Source: Phaeosaccion multiseriatum
Taxonomy: Eukaryota; Ochrophyta, other classes
Direction of reading: 5' to 3'
Assembly (NCBI GenBank): GCA_965112735.1
Contig: OZ218964.1
Span: forward strand, 1,426,001-1,490,000
Length of the DNA stretch: 64,000 nucleotides
This document shows, piece after piece, positions 1 to 11,302 of the stretch; the stretch's first letter is position 1, and the number at the start of each line of letters is the position of its first letter. The notes below the pieces were generated by a model, which had not been told where the DNA came from, searched no databases, and worked only from the letters and a program-made list of their open reading frames with translations. Made by a program: the position numbers and the translations under genes.

Positions 1-144
1 TTTCGCGTCGTGAACCGCGTCGGCAAGGAATTGATAGTCGAGCATGCGAGGGTGGATGCAAAGCTGGCCCGTGGAGCGCTGGCACCATCGACACCGACAG
101 CACTGCGCCCGTTTACACCGCCTGCTCCGCCGCCTACTTTTGAG
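1..144 (+). CDS. C-terminal end of an unidentified protein (5' truncated by window)
   Basis: Frame 1 is open from the first base to a TGA at 142-144. It encodes 47 residues that start with a charged segment (RVVNRVGKELIVEHARVDAK) and end in a Pro-rich tail. The stop lies 168 bp from the end of the convergent PPR gene, which suits the 3' end of a plus-strand gene. No family is recognisable from so short a piece, and a chance open frame cannot be excluded. Confidence 0.45.
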
Positions 145-312
145 AAAACAGCTGAGTGAAGAGAGGAAGGCCGGGCAGCCTTCGCCGTCAGCCGTGTTGA
201 CGTCACACGGGCAGAGAACGTCACGTCAGGCCGAAGCTGCTGACACGTAAAAAGACAAAAGAACAAGAAAAAAATGTACATTGTGTGTGTGGCGAGGGGC
301 TTGTCTCCACTT

Positions 313-3300
313 CTACTTCGTACCAGCGACTCGCATCACCACTCTCCCGGGGTGGTGTTTGTCTTCCCACACTTCGACTCCTGCTCTCTCCTGCAAGTAG
401 GCCAGCACCACAGGCAGCTTTCCTCTACCTGTGAGGACGTTGATCACACTCTCCACCTTCGCTTCTGAGAGCACGTGACGAAGCGCTGCCTTGCCCGTTC
501 CCTTGCCAACCCGTGTCAAGTCCATAAGCCTCCCCGGTACCACCCAGTGTTTGAACATCCCCCACGACACGGCCTCTGCGTACACCTCGTCAGCAGCCTC
601 CTCGTCGCCGCCTTCCTGTAAAGCGTCAATAGTGGCGCTGTAGGTGAGTGTGTTGGGAACGAGTCCTTCAGCCTTCATTTCCCTGAAGAGCCCCAACGCC
701 TCCACGTGTTGGCCGGCCTTGGCGCATGCATCAATGGCGGTGTTGAAGGTCCATACACCCGGAGGGGGTCCTTCGTCCTTCATCTCCCTCAACAAACCCA
801 ATGCCTGTACGTGTTTACCAGCCTTGGCGCATGCATCAACGGCGGTGGTGTAGGTCCATACATCCGGAGCGGGTCCTCCTTCCTTCATCTCCCTCAACAA
901 ACCCAACGCCTCCACGTGTTGACCAGCCTTGGCGCATGCGTTCATAGCAGCGTTGTAGCTCTTTACATCCGGAGCGGGTCCTCCTTCCTTCATCTCCCTC
1001 AACAAACCCAATGCATCCACGTGTTGGCCGGCCTTGGCGCATGCGTGCATAGCAGCGTTGTAGGTCCATACATCCGGAGCGGGTCCTTCGTCCTTCATCT
1101 CCCTCAACAACCCCAACGCCTCCACGCGTTCACCAGCCTTGGCGCATGCATCAATGGCGGTGGTGTAGGTCCATACATCCGGAGCGAGTCCTTCTTCCTT
1201 CATCTCCCTCAACAAACTCAACGCCTCCACGTGTTGACCAGCCTTGGCGCATGCATTAATAGCAGTGTTGTAGCTCCTTACATCCGGAGCGGGTTCTTCT
1301 TCCTTCATCTCCCTCAACAAACCCAACGCCTTCACGTGTTGACCAGCCTTGGCGCATGCGTGAATAGCAGCGTTGTAGCTCCTTACATCCGGAGCGGGTC
1401 CTCCTTCCTTCATCTCCCTCAACAAACCCAACGCCTCCACGTGTTGACCAGCCTTGGCGCATGCGTTAATAGCAGCGTTGTAGCTCCTTACATTCGGAGC
1501 GGGTCCTCCTTCCTTCATCTCCCTCAACAAACCCAACGCCTGTACGTGTTTACCAGCCTTGGCGCATGCATCAACGGCGGCGGTGTAGGTCCTTACACCC
1601 GGAGCGGGTCCTTCGTCCTTCATCTCCCTCAACAAACCCAACGCCTGTACGTGTTTACCAGCCTTGGCGCATGCATCAATGGCGGCGGTGTAGCTCCATA
1701 CACCCGGAGCGGGTCCTCCTTCCTTCATCTCCCTCAGCAAACCCAACGCCTCCACGTGTTGGCCGGCCTTGGCGCATGCATCAATGGCGGTGTTGTAGCT
1801 CCATACATCCGGAGCGGGTCCTCCTTCCTTCATCTCCCTCAACAAGCCCAATGCATCCACGTGTTGACCAGCCTTGGCGCATGCGTTCATAGCAGCGCTG
1901 TAGCTCCTTACATCCGGAGCGGGTCCTCCTTCCTTCATCTCCCTCAACAAACCCAACGCCTGTACGTGTTGGCCGGCCTTGGCGCATGCATCAATGGCGG
2001 TGTTGTAGCTCCATACATCCGGTGCGGGTCCTTCTTCCTTCATCTCCCTCAACAAACTCAACGCCTCCACGTGTTGACCAGCGTTGGCGCATGCGTTAAT
2101 AGCAGCGTTGTAGTTCCATACACCCGGAGCGGGTCCTCCTTCCTTCATCTCCCTCAACAAACCCAACGCCTTCACGTGTTGACCAGCCTTGGCGCATGCG
2201 TGAATAGCAGCGTTGTAGCTCTTTACATTCGGAGCGGGTCCTCCTTCCTTCATCTCCCTCAACAAACCCAACGCCTCCACGTGTTGGCCGGCCTTGGCGC
2301 ATGCATCAATGGCGGTGTTGTAGCTCCATACATCCGGTGCGGGTCCTTCTTCCTTCATCTCCCTCAACAAACTCAACGCCTCCACGTGTTGACCAGCGTT
2401 GGCGCATGCGTTAATAGCAGCGTTGTAGCTCCTTACATTCGGAGCGGGTCCTCCTTCCTTCATCTCCCTCAACAAACCCAACGCCTTCACGTGTTGACCA
2501 GCCTTGGCGCATGCGTGAATAGCAGCGTTGTAGCTCTTTACATTCGGAGCGGGTCCTCCTTCCTTCATCTCCCTCAACAAACCCAACGCCTCCACGTGTT
2601 GGCCGGCCTTGGCGCATACACCAATGGCGATGGTGTAGCTCGTTACGTTCGGAGCAGGTCCTTCGTCCTTCATCTCCCTCAACAAACCCAACGCCTCCAC
2701 GTGTCGACCAGCCTTGGCGCATGCGTTAATAGCAGCGTTGTAGCTCCTTACATTCGGAGCGGGTCCCTCCTTCTTCATACTCTTCAGCAGCTCCAGAGGT
2801 TTGTCGTACTCCCCGCTCTTGGTGCAGGCATCCATTACAATAGTACAGTGGTATGCATCGGGTATCACGCCTTCCCCTTCCATGCCCCTCAGCAGCTCCA
2901 AAGCTTTATCCGATCTCCTCGACGCGACACAGAGACGCAAGGCCGCAGAGTACAGGTACATGTCCAGGACGATGTCTCCTGCCAGCACCTCATCCCACAG
3001 GTCCCATGCCGCGTCCAACCATCCTGCCCGACTGCACGCCTCGATGGCGGCGGCGAAGTTGCCGGCATCGGCCTCCAAGCCATACTCGGGCACTCTTTCC
3101 AGCAGCCGCAGCGCTTCTTCAGGCTCGCCAGCTCTACCCACAGCGGACATTACGACGCTCAATTGTTGATTATTCAGCGGAAGCCCTTGTGCCTGCATGT
3201 CCTTCAGAAGCTGCAGTGCCTGGTCTGCCCTCCCCCCGAAGCCACACGCCACAATCGCTGCCGAATAGGTCCGCGAGTCCGGCTGCAATCCCGCGACAGG

Positions 3301-3885
3301 CATCTCCCGAAGGAGACCCATAGCTTCATCGTATCTCCGAGCCCGGCCACAGGCGTCAATGGCGGCGTTGTAGTGGGCAACGTGTGGTACGAACGCTCCG
3401 TGCTTCTGCGTCTCGATCTCCCTCAGCAATCCAAGCGTCTCTTCCCATCGGCCGCAGTGGCCGAAAGACTCCATGACTGCGTCGAGAAGAGGCGCATCAA
3501 TGGGCAGCGGCGACCGCACCGCCGCCTCCCACTCGCCGCGCACTCTCTCCCAGTCCTTGACCTCCCGTGCGGCCTCCAAACGCTCCAGTGTCGCGAGCCA
3601 CAACGAGGGCGCCGGGAGCCCCTCCTCATCTTTAGGAGGGGGAATATTACTTGTTGAGAAACAAGCCCCCTCACCTGTACTGCTCGACCCGAGAGATCCA
3701 ACCCACGCGCTTGACAAACACGGTGGGGATCCGGGGCGAAAGGTTGCCAGATACGCTGGACTAACACCACAGGCAGGGGCTGAGACTGTGCCAGACGGAG
3801 CATCTCTTCCACCAGGAGCTCTCCTCCGCCTCCCGTTTATGTGCCTCCTTCTCCCGCTTCTGCTGCTGCTGCACACTCTCCTCAT
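313..3885 (-). CDS. Pentatricopeptide repeat (PPR) protein with about 20 near-identical repeats and a degenerate SMR-like C-terminus
   Basis: This is a single-exon gene of 1190 aa. I chose the ATG at 3885; the open frame extends upstream only through a TTG. The N-terminus (MRRVCSSSRSGRRRH) is rich in Arg and Ser, as in organelle presequences. Residues about 100-370 hold divergent 35-aa helical hairpins. From there about 20 almost identical PPR units follow, with cores such as SYNAAINACAKAGQHVEAL and GLLREMKEGGPAP. The last about 80 residues (MDLTRVGKGTGKAALR, then INVLTGRGKLPVVLAYL) resemble a worn SMR domain. PPR proteins bind organelle RNA one base per repeat, at residues 5 and 35. Here residue 5 is mostly N or T and residue 35 is N, D or G. 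The target RNA is unknown. The likely site of action is the mitochondrion or plastid. Confidence 0.93.
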   Translation of the reverse strand: MRRVCSSSRSGRRRHINGRRRRAPGGRDAPSGTVSAPACGVSPAYLATFRPGSPPCLSSAWVGSLGSSSTGEGACFSTSNIPPPKDEEGLPAPSLWLATLERLEAAREVKDWERVRGEWEAAVRSPLPIDAPLLDAVMESFGHCGRWEETLGLLREIETQKHGAFVPHVAHYNAAIDACGRARRYDEAMGLLREMPVAGLQPDSRTYSAAIVACGFGGRADQALQLLKDMQAQGLPLNNQQLSVVMSAVGRAGEPEEALRLLERVPEYGLEADAGNFAAAIEACSRAGWLDAAWDLWDEVLAGDIVLDMYLYSAALRLCVASRRSDKALELLRGMEGEGVIPDAYHCTIVMDACTKSGEYDKPLELLKSMKKEGPAPNVRSYNAAINACAKAGRHVEALGLLREMKDEGPAPNVTSYTIAIGVCAKAGQHVEALGLLREMKEGGPAPNVKSYNAAIHACAKAGQHVKALGLLREMKEGGPAPNVRSYNAAINACANAGQHVEALSLLREMKEEGPAPDVWSYNTAIDACAKAGQHVEALGLLREMKEGGPAPNVKSYNAAIHACAKAGQHVKALGLLREMKEGGPAPGVWNYNAAINACANAGQHVEALSLLREMKEEGPAPDVWSYNTAIDACAKAGQHVQALGLLREMKEGGPAPDVRSYSAAMNACAKAGQHVDALGLLREMKEGGPAPDVWSYNTAIDACAKAGQHVEALGLLREMKEGGPAPGVWSYTAAIDACAKAGKHVQALGLLREMKDEGPAPGVRTYTAAVDACAKAGKHVQALGLLREMKEGGPAPNVRSYNAAINACAKAGQHVEALGLLREMKEGGPAPDVRSYNAAIHACAKAGQHVKALGLLREMKEEEPAPDVRSYNTAINACAKAGQHVEALSLLREMKEEGLAPDVWTYTTAIDACAKAGERVEALGLLREMKDEGPAPDVWTYNAAMHACAKAGQHVDALGLLREMKEGGPAPDVKSYNAAMNACAKAGQHVEALGLLREMKEGGPAPDVWTYTTAVDACAKAGKHVQALGLLREMKDEGPPPGVWTFNTAIDACAKAGQHVEALGLFREMKAEGLVPNTLTYSATIDALQEGGDEEAADEVYAEAVSWGMFKHWVVPGRLMDLTRVGKGTGKAALRHVLSEAKVESVINVLTGRGKLPVVLAYLQERAGVEVWEDKHHPGRVVMRVAGTK
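645..2765 (-). repeat. Tandem 105-bp coding repeat (PPR array) with a 315-bp higher-order unit
   Basis: About 20 copies of a 105-bp unit lie in frame inside the PPR gene and differ by only a few bases each. Three blocks of three units share the same diagnostic series, IHAC..VKALG then INAC..VEALS then IDAC. They map to about 2546-2232, 2231-1917 and 1391-1077. The pattern implies duplication in 315-bp steps as well as in single units. Confidence 0.9.
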
Positions 3886-4620
3886 TATAGAGGGAAAGAG
3901 GAAGCAAGCAACCAAGCGAGCGAGTCGAATGAAAAGATAGGCGTCATATGCCTCACAGATGGCCGCGGAGTACCAACACGTATTTTCTGTGTGTATGTGT
4001 GGATTGCGCGCACATGCGTGGTAGACAGCGATCGAGTGCGCGCGTTAGAGCCTTGCATTGGTGTCGAGATCCGGAGCCAGCCGGTCAACGCTCTGTGAGG
4101 GGCTGCCGGAGGTCCGGAAATGTGTGTGTGTGTGTGTTTTTAATTTTTGCCTTGTAAAAAAATTAATTTATACCCCCCCCCTTCTCGTTAACCAATCCTC
4201 ACTCTAATTGTGTACACATCCACGGCCCCCATATGCCTCCCTGCCTCCCTCCCTCTCTTCCTGCCTCTCATGTTCATCTTCATCCTCCTCCTCCTCCTGC
4301 TGCTGCTGCTACTGTGCTACTGATGCTGCTCCTGCCGCTCTCCCGAGTAAAGGAAGGGACCCACCCACCCACTGTGTCTCTCCATTGGGATGTCTCTCTC
4401 TAAGAGTAGCTGCAGTTTCAGTTTCAGTCTATTGACTCGACCAGACATGACCCCTATATACTCCTCCTTCCGCTCCGCCACTCTCCGTCCCCCAACTCTC
4501 TCAAAACCCTCAGGAGTGAGTGGACTGTGACTGAGTGTGAGAGTTTGTGAAGAAGGGGGGGAAGCAATTGCCGAGACAGAAGAGCTGCAATTGCCGAGAC
4601 AGAAGAGTTGCAAGCGCCGC
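3886..4620. other. Intergenic region between the RhoGEF 3' end and the PPR 5' end
   Basis: No credible gene was found. The stretch holds a (TG)n run near 4122-4136, a run of nine C near 4174, a (CTG)n tract near 4296-4312, and a perfect tandem duplication of about 23 bp (core CAATTGCCGAGACAGAAGAG) at about 4563-4608, immediately beyond the RhoGEF stop codon. The part next to 3885 should contain the PPR promoter, but no TATA-like element is evident. Confidence 0.5.
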
Positions 4621-7600
4621 TCACCACTGTTGGTTGGACGGCTGTTGTCCCCCTTGTTGCGTCCCTTGCGTGGAAAAAAACTGTTGCTGCATCATCCCCT
4701 GCTGCTGCCCTCCCATCCCCTGCTGTGCCATCATCTGCTGAGGCGGATTAGGCGGGGCAGCAGGCCGCGTGGCCGAAGTGGCCATAATCGGGGCGGCTCC
4801 GGGCGGAGCTGTGGCCATGGAGCCGTTAAACCCCCCTCCGCCAAACATCTGTGCCTGCCCCTGCCCCTGTCCAGCCCCCTGCTGCTGACTTATTGGCTGG
4901 GCCCCGAAATTGCTCGCCATCGCCCCCCCGCCTCCGCCCATTGCCGTGTTCATCATTCCCCCGGTGTTCATTCCGCCATTCATTCCCCCGGCGTTTATTC
5001 CGCCATTCATTCCGCCGGTGCTCATTCCGCCCATGGCAGACATGCCGTTCATCGAGGTCATGGGCATAGACATCTGTGGGGAGGACAGAGGAGGGGGGGG
5101 GGGGGGTGAGAGAAGAGAAGAGAAGAGACGAGGCGAGAAGACAAGATGAAAAAAAGTTGGTTTCAGAAAAGAGAGGAAGAACAAGAGAGAATAGTGTTGG
5201 TGTGTGGTGTGGAGCACTTGAGTGGGGACATGAGGGAGGGAGGAGGGGAGGCATGTGGGCAGGCAGACAACACACAAACGTTGATGTGCCGAGTGCTCTG
5301 CCGATTCCTGTCGCACACACGCACACACACACACACGCACGCACACACACGAACCTGTGGCTGCTGTGCTTGCTGCTGCTGATACGCTGACAGGGGGGGC
5401 TGATGCGTCTGAAAGGCCTGCTGCTGTGGCGGTTGCTGCTGTGGCTGGGAGATGCTCATGTTTGTGGCGAAGATACTCGCAAGGTCGTTACTCAGCAGAT
5501 CATTGCCCCCACCGAAAGGCTGCTTGGGCGGTTGGTTCGTCTTGGCTGCTGCCTCGTCCTCATCGTCAGATTCGTCAAAAGCCAGTAAGTCCACGGGAGC
5601 CTTCCCCTTCCCCTTTCCCTTCCCCTTCCCCTTGCTGCTACCGCTACTGCTGCTGCTGCTGCTGCTGGAGCTCCTACCAGCCGCTGTAGATCCATTGAGT
5701 GCCCTCCCCTGCTTACGAGGGTTGAAACAAAGGCGAGAACATCAGAGAACACCATTTGCGGCGGGTGAGGGAGTCAGTCAGTAAGTCAGTAAGTCAGCAA
5801 GTAAGTGAGTGAGTAAGTTGTATAGCCCCCCCACTGCCTTCCCCCTTCCACCCCCATAAGCTAGAAGGGGCCAATTATACTCTGCCTCATCCTTGCTCAG
5901 CAACCCGGGAGGGCTCCGTCTCACCTTGTTGGCAGGCTGCTTCATACTGCCGCTGCTGCTGCTGCTGCTACTGCTACTACTGCTGCTGCTGCCACTCACA
6001 CTGCTGTTAGTGCTTGAACTACTACTGCTGCTACTGCTGCCGCTCCCCTTCTTCCCCACCGCCCCCGGTGCACTCCCCAGCGTCTGCTTGCCGCTCCTCA
6101 GCTCCTTCACGTACTCCAACGCCGAGAGCCACTTGGTCTTTTCGGTTACAGAAAGCGCCATGACCACCATCGACCCCGGCATGCCTGTCGTGGCGGTGGG
6201 CCCCCCTACAGAGCGGTACTCCACCCTGAACATCCTCGAGCTCCAATCCACGCCGCACAGCTCCTTGGGCAGCTCCTGCAACACGTCCATTCGGCACCGC
6301 TCGTCGATGTACACCACCTGGGGTTTTTGTTTTGTTTTGTTCGTTGTTTTAATGTGTGCGTGCGTGCGTGCGTGTGTTTGTTGTTCGTGCGTGTGTGTGT
6401 GTTTATGTCACAGCACACACCAGCAGGAGGGAAGGGAAGAGGGAGGAAGGAAGGAGAAGGTGGTCAGCAAAAAAGCACAAAAGCACAAGAGAGTCGGTCA
6501 GTCAAAGCCAATCAATCAGTTAGTTAGTCAGTCAGTCAGTCAGTCAGTCAGTCAATCACTCAGACAGTCAGGCAATCAATCAGTCAGTCAGTTAGGTGAT
6601 CAGTCGGACCCCTCTCCCTCCTCACCTCCATGGTCTCCTTGTGCTTGAACTTGCCCTTCCACAGCGTCTTTCCGCGGATGAGCACGTCCGTAAAGAGGTA
6701 AAAGTACCCGTCCGAGATGGGCGGGTCTTTGGCGGGGTTGATGACTGCCAGGGGGCCCTGTTGTGTGTAGTATTATTATTACCACGAACAGTCACAGTGA
6801 GTGAGTGAGTGAGTGGGTGAGTGGGTGAGTGAACGAGTGAGTGAGTGAGTGAGTGAGTGAGTGAGTGAGTGAGTGAGTGAGCGCACTGAGTAAGTCAATG
6901 TGCATGTCCTTCAGATCGGCGCACGTACCTTGTGTATGAGTTTCCGCTGACCGCTCTTGATGGACAGATTCAGCACCTTGGCCCAAGACTGCTTCTCCGC
7001 CAGAGAGGTTGCCGAGAGGAGGTAGATGTGCCCAGCAGTCACCACGCGGAAGGGGAACAGGCCGCTCTTGCCGTCCATAGTACCAACGTCCTCGACCTAC
7101 AGGGCATAGTGTAATGCAAGATACACGGCACACAGCGCACGTTACATGGAAGAGGGGGAGGAAGAGGAGGAGGAGGAGGAGGAGGAGGAGGAGAAGGAGG
7201 AGGAGGAGGAGGAGAAGGAGGAGGAGGAGGAGGAGGAGGAGGAGGAGGAGGAGGAGGAGGAGGAGGAGAAGAAGGAGGAGAAGCGGCAGCAGCAGCAGCG
7301 GCGACGGCGGTTGTGGTGTTTGTCAAATGCAATGCCGTAAAGTAGATCATCCACAACGTTTCTCTTCTCTCCACAGTGCGTGCCAACTGTCACTCATTGA
7401 AGGACCAACTGGCCCAACTGACCTGCAGCACGGGGTCTAGCCTTCTGAAGACGTACTTCCTGCCCAGGAGGGCGGGACGCGCCTGCATGAGCCCGTCGCT
7501 GAAGAGCACGAAGAAATCCTTACGGTCCTTCATCTTTCCCAGCTTCAGCAGCACGCCCTCCTGCAGCGGGAGAGGGGGGAAGAGGAGAGGGGAGAGGTAG

Positions 7601-10600
7601 CGCGAGGCAGGGGCCGACAACCGACCAAGGCAAGACAAGACCATCAATGAGGTCATGAGTCAATGAGTTGGGCTGTGAGTCTGCCTCTCTTTCATCTCAT
7701 CACTCAACACTCTCTCCCTCTTACACAATCCTTCTCTCATTCACCCACAAGCTCACTCACTCACTATCGCTCTCCTATTCACTCACACAGTCACTCACTC
7801 TTACTCCATCACTCTCTCACAACTCACTCACTCACCTTGACGTGAATGCGCTCGGGTCGGATCAAGCTCATGGGCTCAGACAGCATCTCCTGCACGGCAC
7901 ACAGCAGATGAGTGCAGACCAAAGGCAGAGAGAGGGGGCGGTGTAGGTGAGAAGAAGCACAGGAGGGAGGGACAGGGGCCCAAAGACAGAGAGCACAACA
8001 CAGAGACACAGAGGCGAGAGAGGGCAGACGCAGACAAGAGTCAAGCGAGAGTAGAAGCAGGGTGGTCGGTATCTGGTTGACCTCTTCCCACGTAGACCCA
8101 TATTATATATTATATCTGTACCAACCTCGATGGCGCGAATCTTAGCCTGGTTCTCCCTCTTCTTGATGGTCTCGCTGATGAAGGAGGTGACATCCGCAAG
8201 GTCGTTGATGGCCTTGGTGAGCAGTGAGTGATCCGCGTGGTCGACATCTGTGTAGGCCAGCAGCTTCTCCAGGATGCGCTGGTAGGATGGAATGCGCTGT
8301 TGGGAGGGGAAGAGGGCGGGACGGAGGGGAGAGGGAGGATACATCAAATGAGCGGACTGTCTGACAGTCAATCAATCAACCAAACCCAACCTCCCCTTGC
8401 CCGAGCCCGAGCGAACTCGTCTCTCCCCTCTCTCTCATGTCTCCTTCTCCCCCCCCCCCCCTCTCTGTCTCTCTCTCTCCTTTCAGCTCACACCTTCCCT
8501 ACCCCCCTCCCTCCCTCCCTCCCTGACCTGGATGGGCATGATGAGTAGGGACTGCACGTCCACCTTAGTGCTACTCTTGCTCTTGTCTAGCACCTGGCGG
8601 AATCGCTCGTTGCGGAATGACATCGAAGTCACTTGGGCGGCAGTTTCCTGTAAGGGGGCATCGAAACAGACGAGAACAGTGGGTGGGGCGTCATGGTCAT
8701 AGAGGGAGCATTGGTTAGTTCAGTTCACATCTTTGCCCTGCGAAGCAACTCTTCCCTATCTCATCCTGCTGTCTTCCCTCCCTCCCTCCCTCCCTCCCTC
8801 CTCCCTCCCTCCTCCCTCCCTCCCTCCTCCCTCCTCCTCCTCTGACCTCATGCTGTACAGCGTACTCCACGTAGCTCCTGTTAAGCTGCGGTGCTATGTC
8901 AATGAACAGGTCGCCGAAGCAAGTCACTGCATCGAAATTGCCCACCCGATCCCTCAAGCGGCCCCTGAATGCCGTGTTCAGCTCCAGAATCTTCTCCGCT
9001 CCGAGTCTGATCCCCAGAGAGGACAATGGACATGCATGGAGACACACACATATACACACGCGCACACACACATACACACAGACACACACATACATACATA
9101 CACATATACAAGATGGTGAGAGGAAGTCTAATATCGTGTACCGGTATGGTCGTATGTTGGTCAATCAGTAACCAGTTTCCCCATCTCCTCTCCTCCACAC
9201 AATACCTCTACCTCCCTCCCCTTTCTGAACCCCACAACCCGACAGAATACAGACACACGGGCTGCAACGGCGTGCACCGCGTGCGTGCGTGCGTGCGTGC
9301 GTGTGTACGTACGAAGCACCGACTCATTCACTCACTCACTCACTCACTCATTCACTCACTCACTCACTCACTCACTCACTCATTCACTCACTCACTCACT
9401 CATTCACTCACTCACTCACTCACCCCCCGAACATCTTGCTGGCATCGTCCCAGGCCATTGGGGGTGCCGACCTGCCATTGCTGCCCATGGTCGGGCGAAT
9501 GACGGTGCTGAGGAGGGCATCCATGCTCTTGACATAAGCCTCTTCCGTCTCTAGCAACTCCTTGGCGATGCGACGACGCATCTTGAGGGGGAGGAGGAGG
9601 TGGTGTGTGAGGGGCGGGGAAGGAGGAGGAGGAGGAGGAGGAGGAGGAGGAGGAGGAGGAAGAGGAGGAGGAGGAGGAGGAGCAGGAGGAGGAGGAGGAG
9701 GAGGAGGAGGAAGAGGAGGAGGAGGAGCAGGAGGAGGAGGAGGAGGAGGAGGAGGAGGACGAGGAGGAGGACGAGGAGGAGAAGGAGGAGGAGGAGGTGG
9801 AGGACGAGGAGGAGGAGGTGGTGGTATATGGGGGGGGGGGGAGGAGGAGGACGAGGAAGGGGAGGGGACAAGGAGGCGGACGAGAAGGAGGAGCAGGAGG
9901 GGTTAACGTCGCGCACCTCCCTCCTCTCACTCTCCCTTTCTCACTCTTCCTCCTTCTCTCTATCCCTCTTTCACCCTCTCCCCTCTCCCCTCACTCTCTC
10001 TCTCACCTTGTTTCTCTTCTTAACGTCCTTGGGCACTTCCTCCTTCACCGCCTCCTTCTCCTCCTCCTGCCCCCCCATCTGCTCCATCCACATTCCGAAC
10101 GCGCCGTCCATGTCGTCTCCCCCGCCTCCTCCTCCCCACGCCAGTTGCGCCTGCTGTGCCTGCTGCTGCTGCAGTAGTTGCTGTTGCCTGAGCAGCTCCT
10201 GTTGCCTCAGTAGCTCCTGCTGGCGCTGCATCTCCTGCTGCCGGAGGAACTCTTGTTGCTGCTGTCGCAGCATCTCCTGCTCCTGCTGCTGCCGCTGGAT
10301 CTCCTCTTGCATGGCTAGCTCCTGCATCTCCTGCCAGTATCAGGAGAGGACACAAACACACACACACACACGCACCAAGAAAGCAAGGAACGAAAGTAAG
10401 CAAACCAGCCATCTCTCCAGAGACTACTTCATTCCTTCCTTCCATGTGTGTGAACCTTTCAGATCCCCACCCCACCCCACCCCACCCTACTCCTCCGGCC
10501 ACTCCACCACCACAACCGTGCCTTGGTTATAGCCCCCCAGACCCCCCCCCCCCACATCCCCCTCCCCACCTGCTGCTGCTGCTGCAGAAGCTGCTGCTCC

Positions 10601-11268
10601 TCCATCTCTTGCTGCTGCCGCATCAGCAGCAACTCCTCCTCTGTGGGGCCTGTGGGCACGACAGGTGCCTCCTCCGCCTCTCCGTAGCCCATCTCCTGCC
10701 GCACCCTCGCCTGTCGAGTGGAGCCGTCCCGGTGGTGGTGGTGGTGGTGGCGGCGGGGGGGGCGGGGGGGGGAGATAGATTCGCACCACGCACGCACGCG
10801 CACACGTATGTCAAGACACAGCAGCAGCAGCAGCAGCAGCAGCAGCGCGTCAGAAGAGGCTCTCGCCGCCACGAGCCCATGCAGGCGTGCGTTGAGAGGT
10901 GTACGAGGACAGATGGGGGATGGCAGTGGATGGAGAGTGGGCACCTCGCACCGGGCCTCCTGCTGCCCTACTTCCTCCCTCTCCTCCCCTCCCTCCCTCC
11001 CTCCCTCCCCCCCTCCCTTCCCCCCCCCTCTCTCCCTCCCACCCTCCCTCCTTCCTCTGCCCCCTCTGAGCACGGTCCCATTGAATACACATCCATCACT
11101 GACTACACCGCCACTAACCTCTGCGGCGTCCGGGTCCTCCCCTGCCTCCTCCGCGTCCTGGCGTGCCTTCTTGACCGCCATCTTGAACTTCAGCTCGTGC
11201 ATGCCCGGAAGAGGCTTGAAGAACTTCTGAACGTAGTTGTGTGGAAACCAGCCCTCATCGCCTGACGC

Positions 11269-11302
<34 letters not shown>

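Noticed and set aside
706-3657. A 983-codon open frame on the plus strand, antisense to the PPR gene
   Set aside because: The 105-bp repeat is a multiple of three and happens to lack stops in this frame. The product is a repetitive Leu/His/Gln series with no family signal.
4621-5594. A separate gene for the Gly/Met/Gln-rich protein at the 3' end of the RhoGEF
   Set aside because: Exon phases (5925-6317, 5355-5708, 4621-5073) join without a break, and no separate promoter or good start was seen, so I keep it as the RhoGEF tail.
9562-10532. Long Arg-rich, Gly-rich and Ser-rich frames on both strands
   Set aside because: These are translations of (GGA)n/(TCC)n intron tracts. Similar artefacts arise at 7114-7440, 15688-16248 and 62093-62473.
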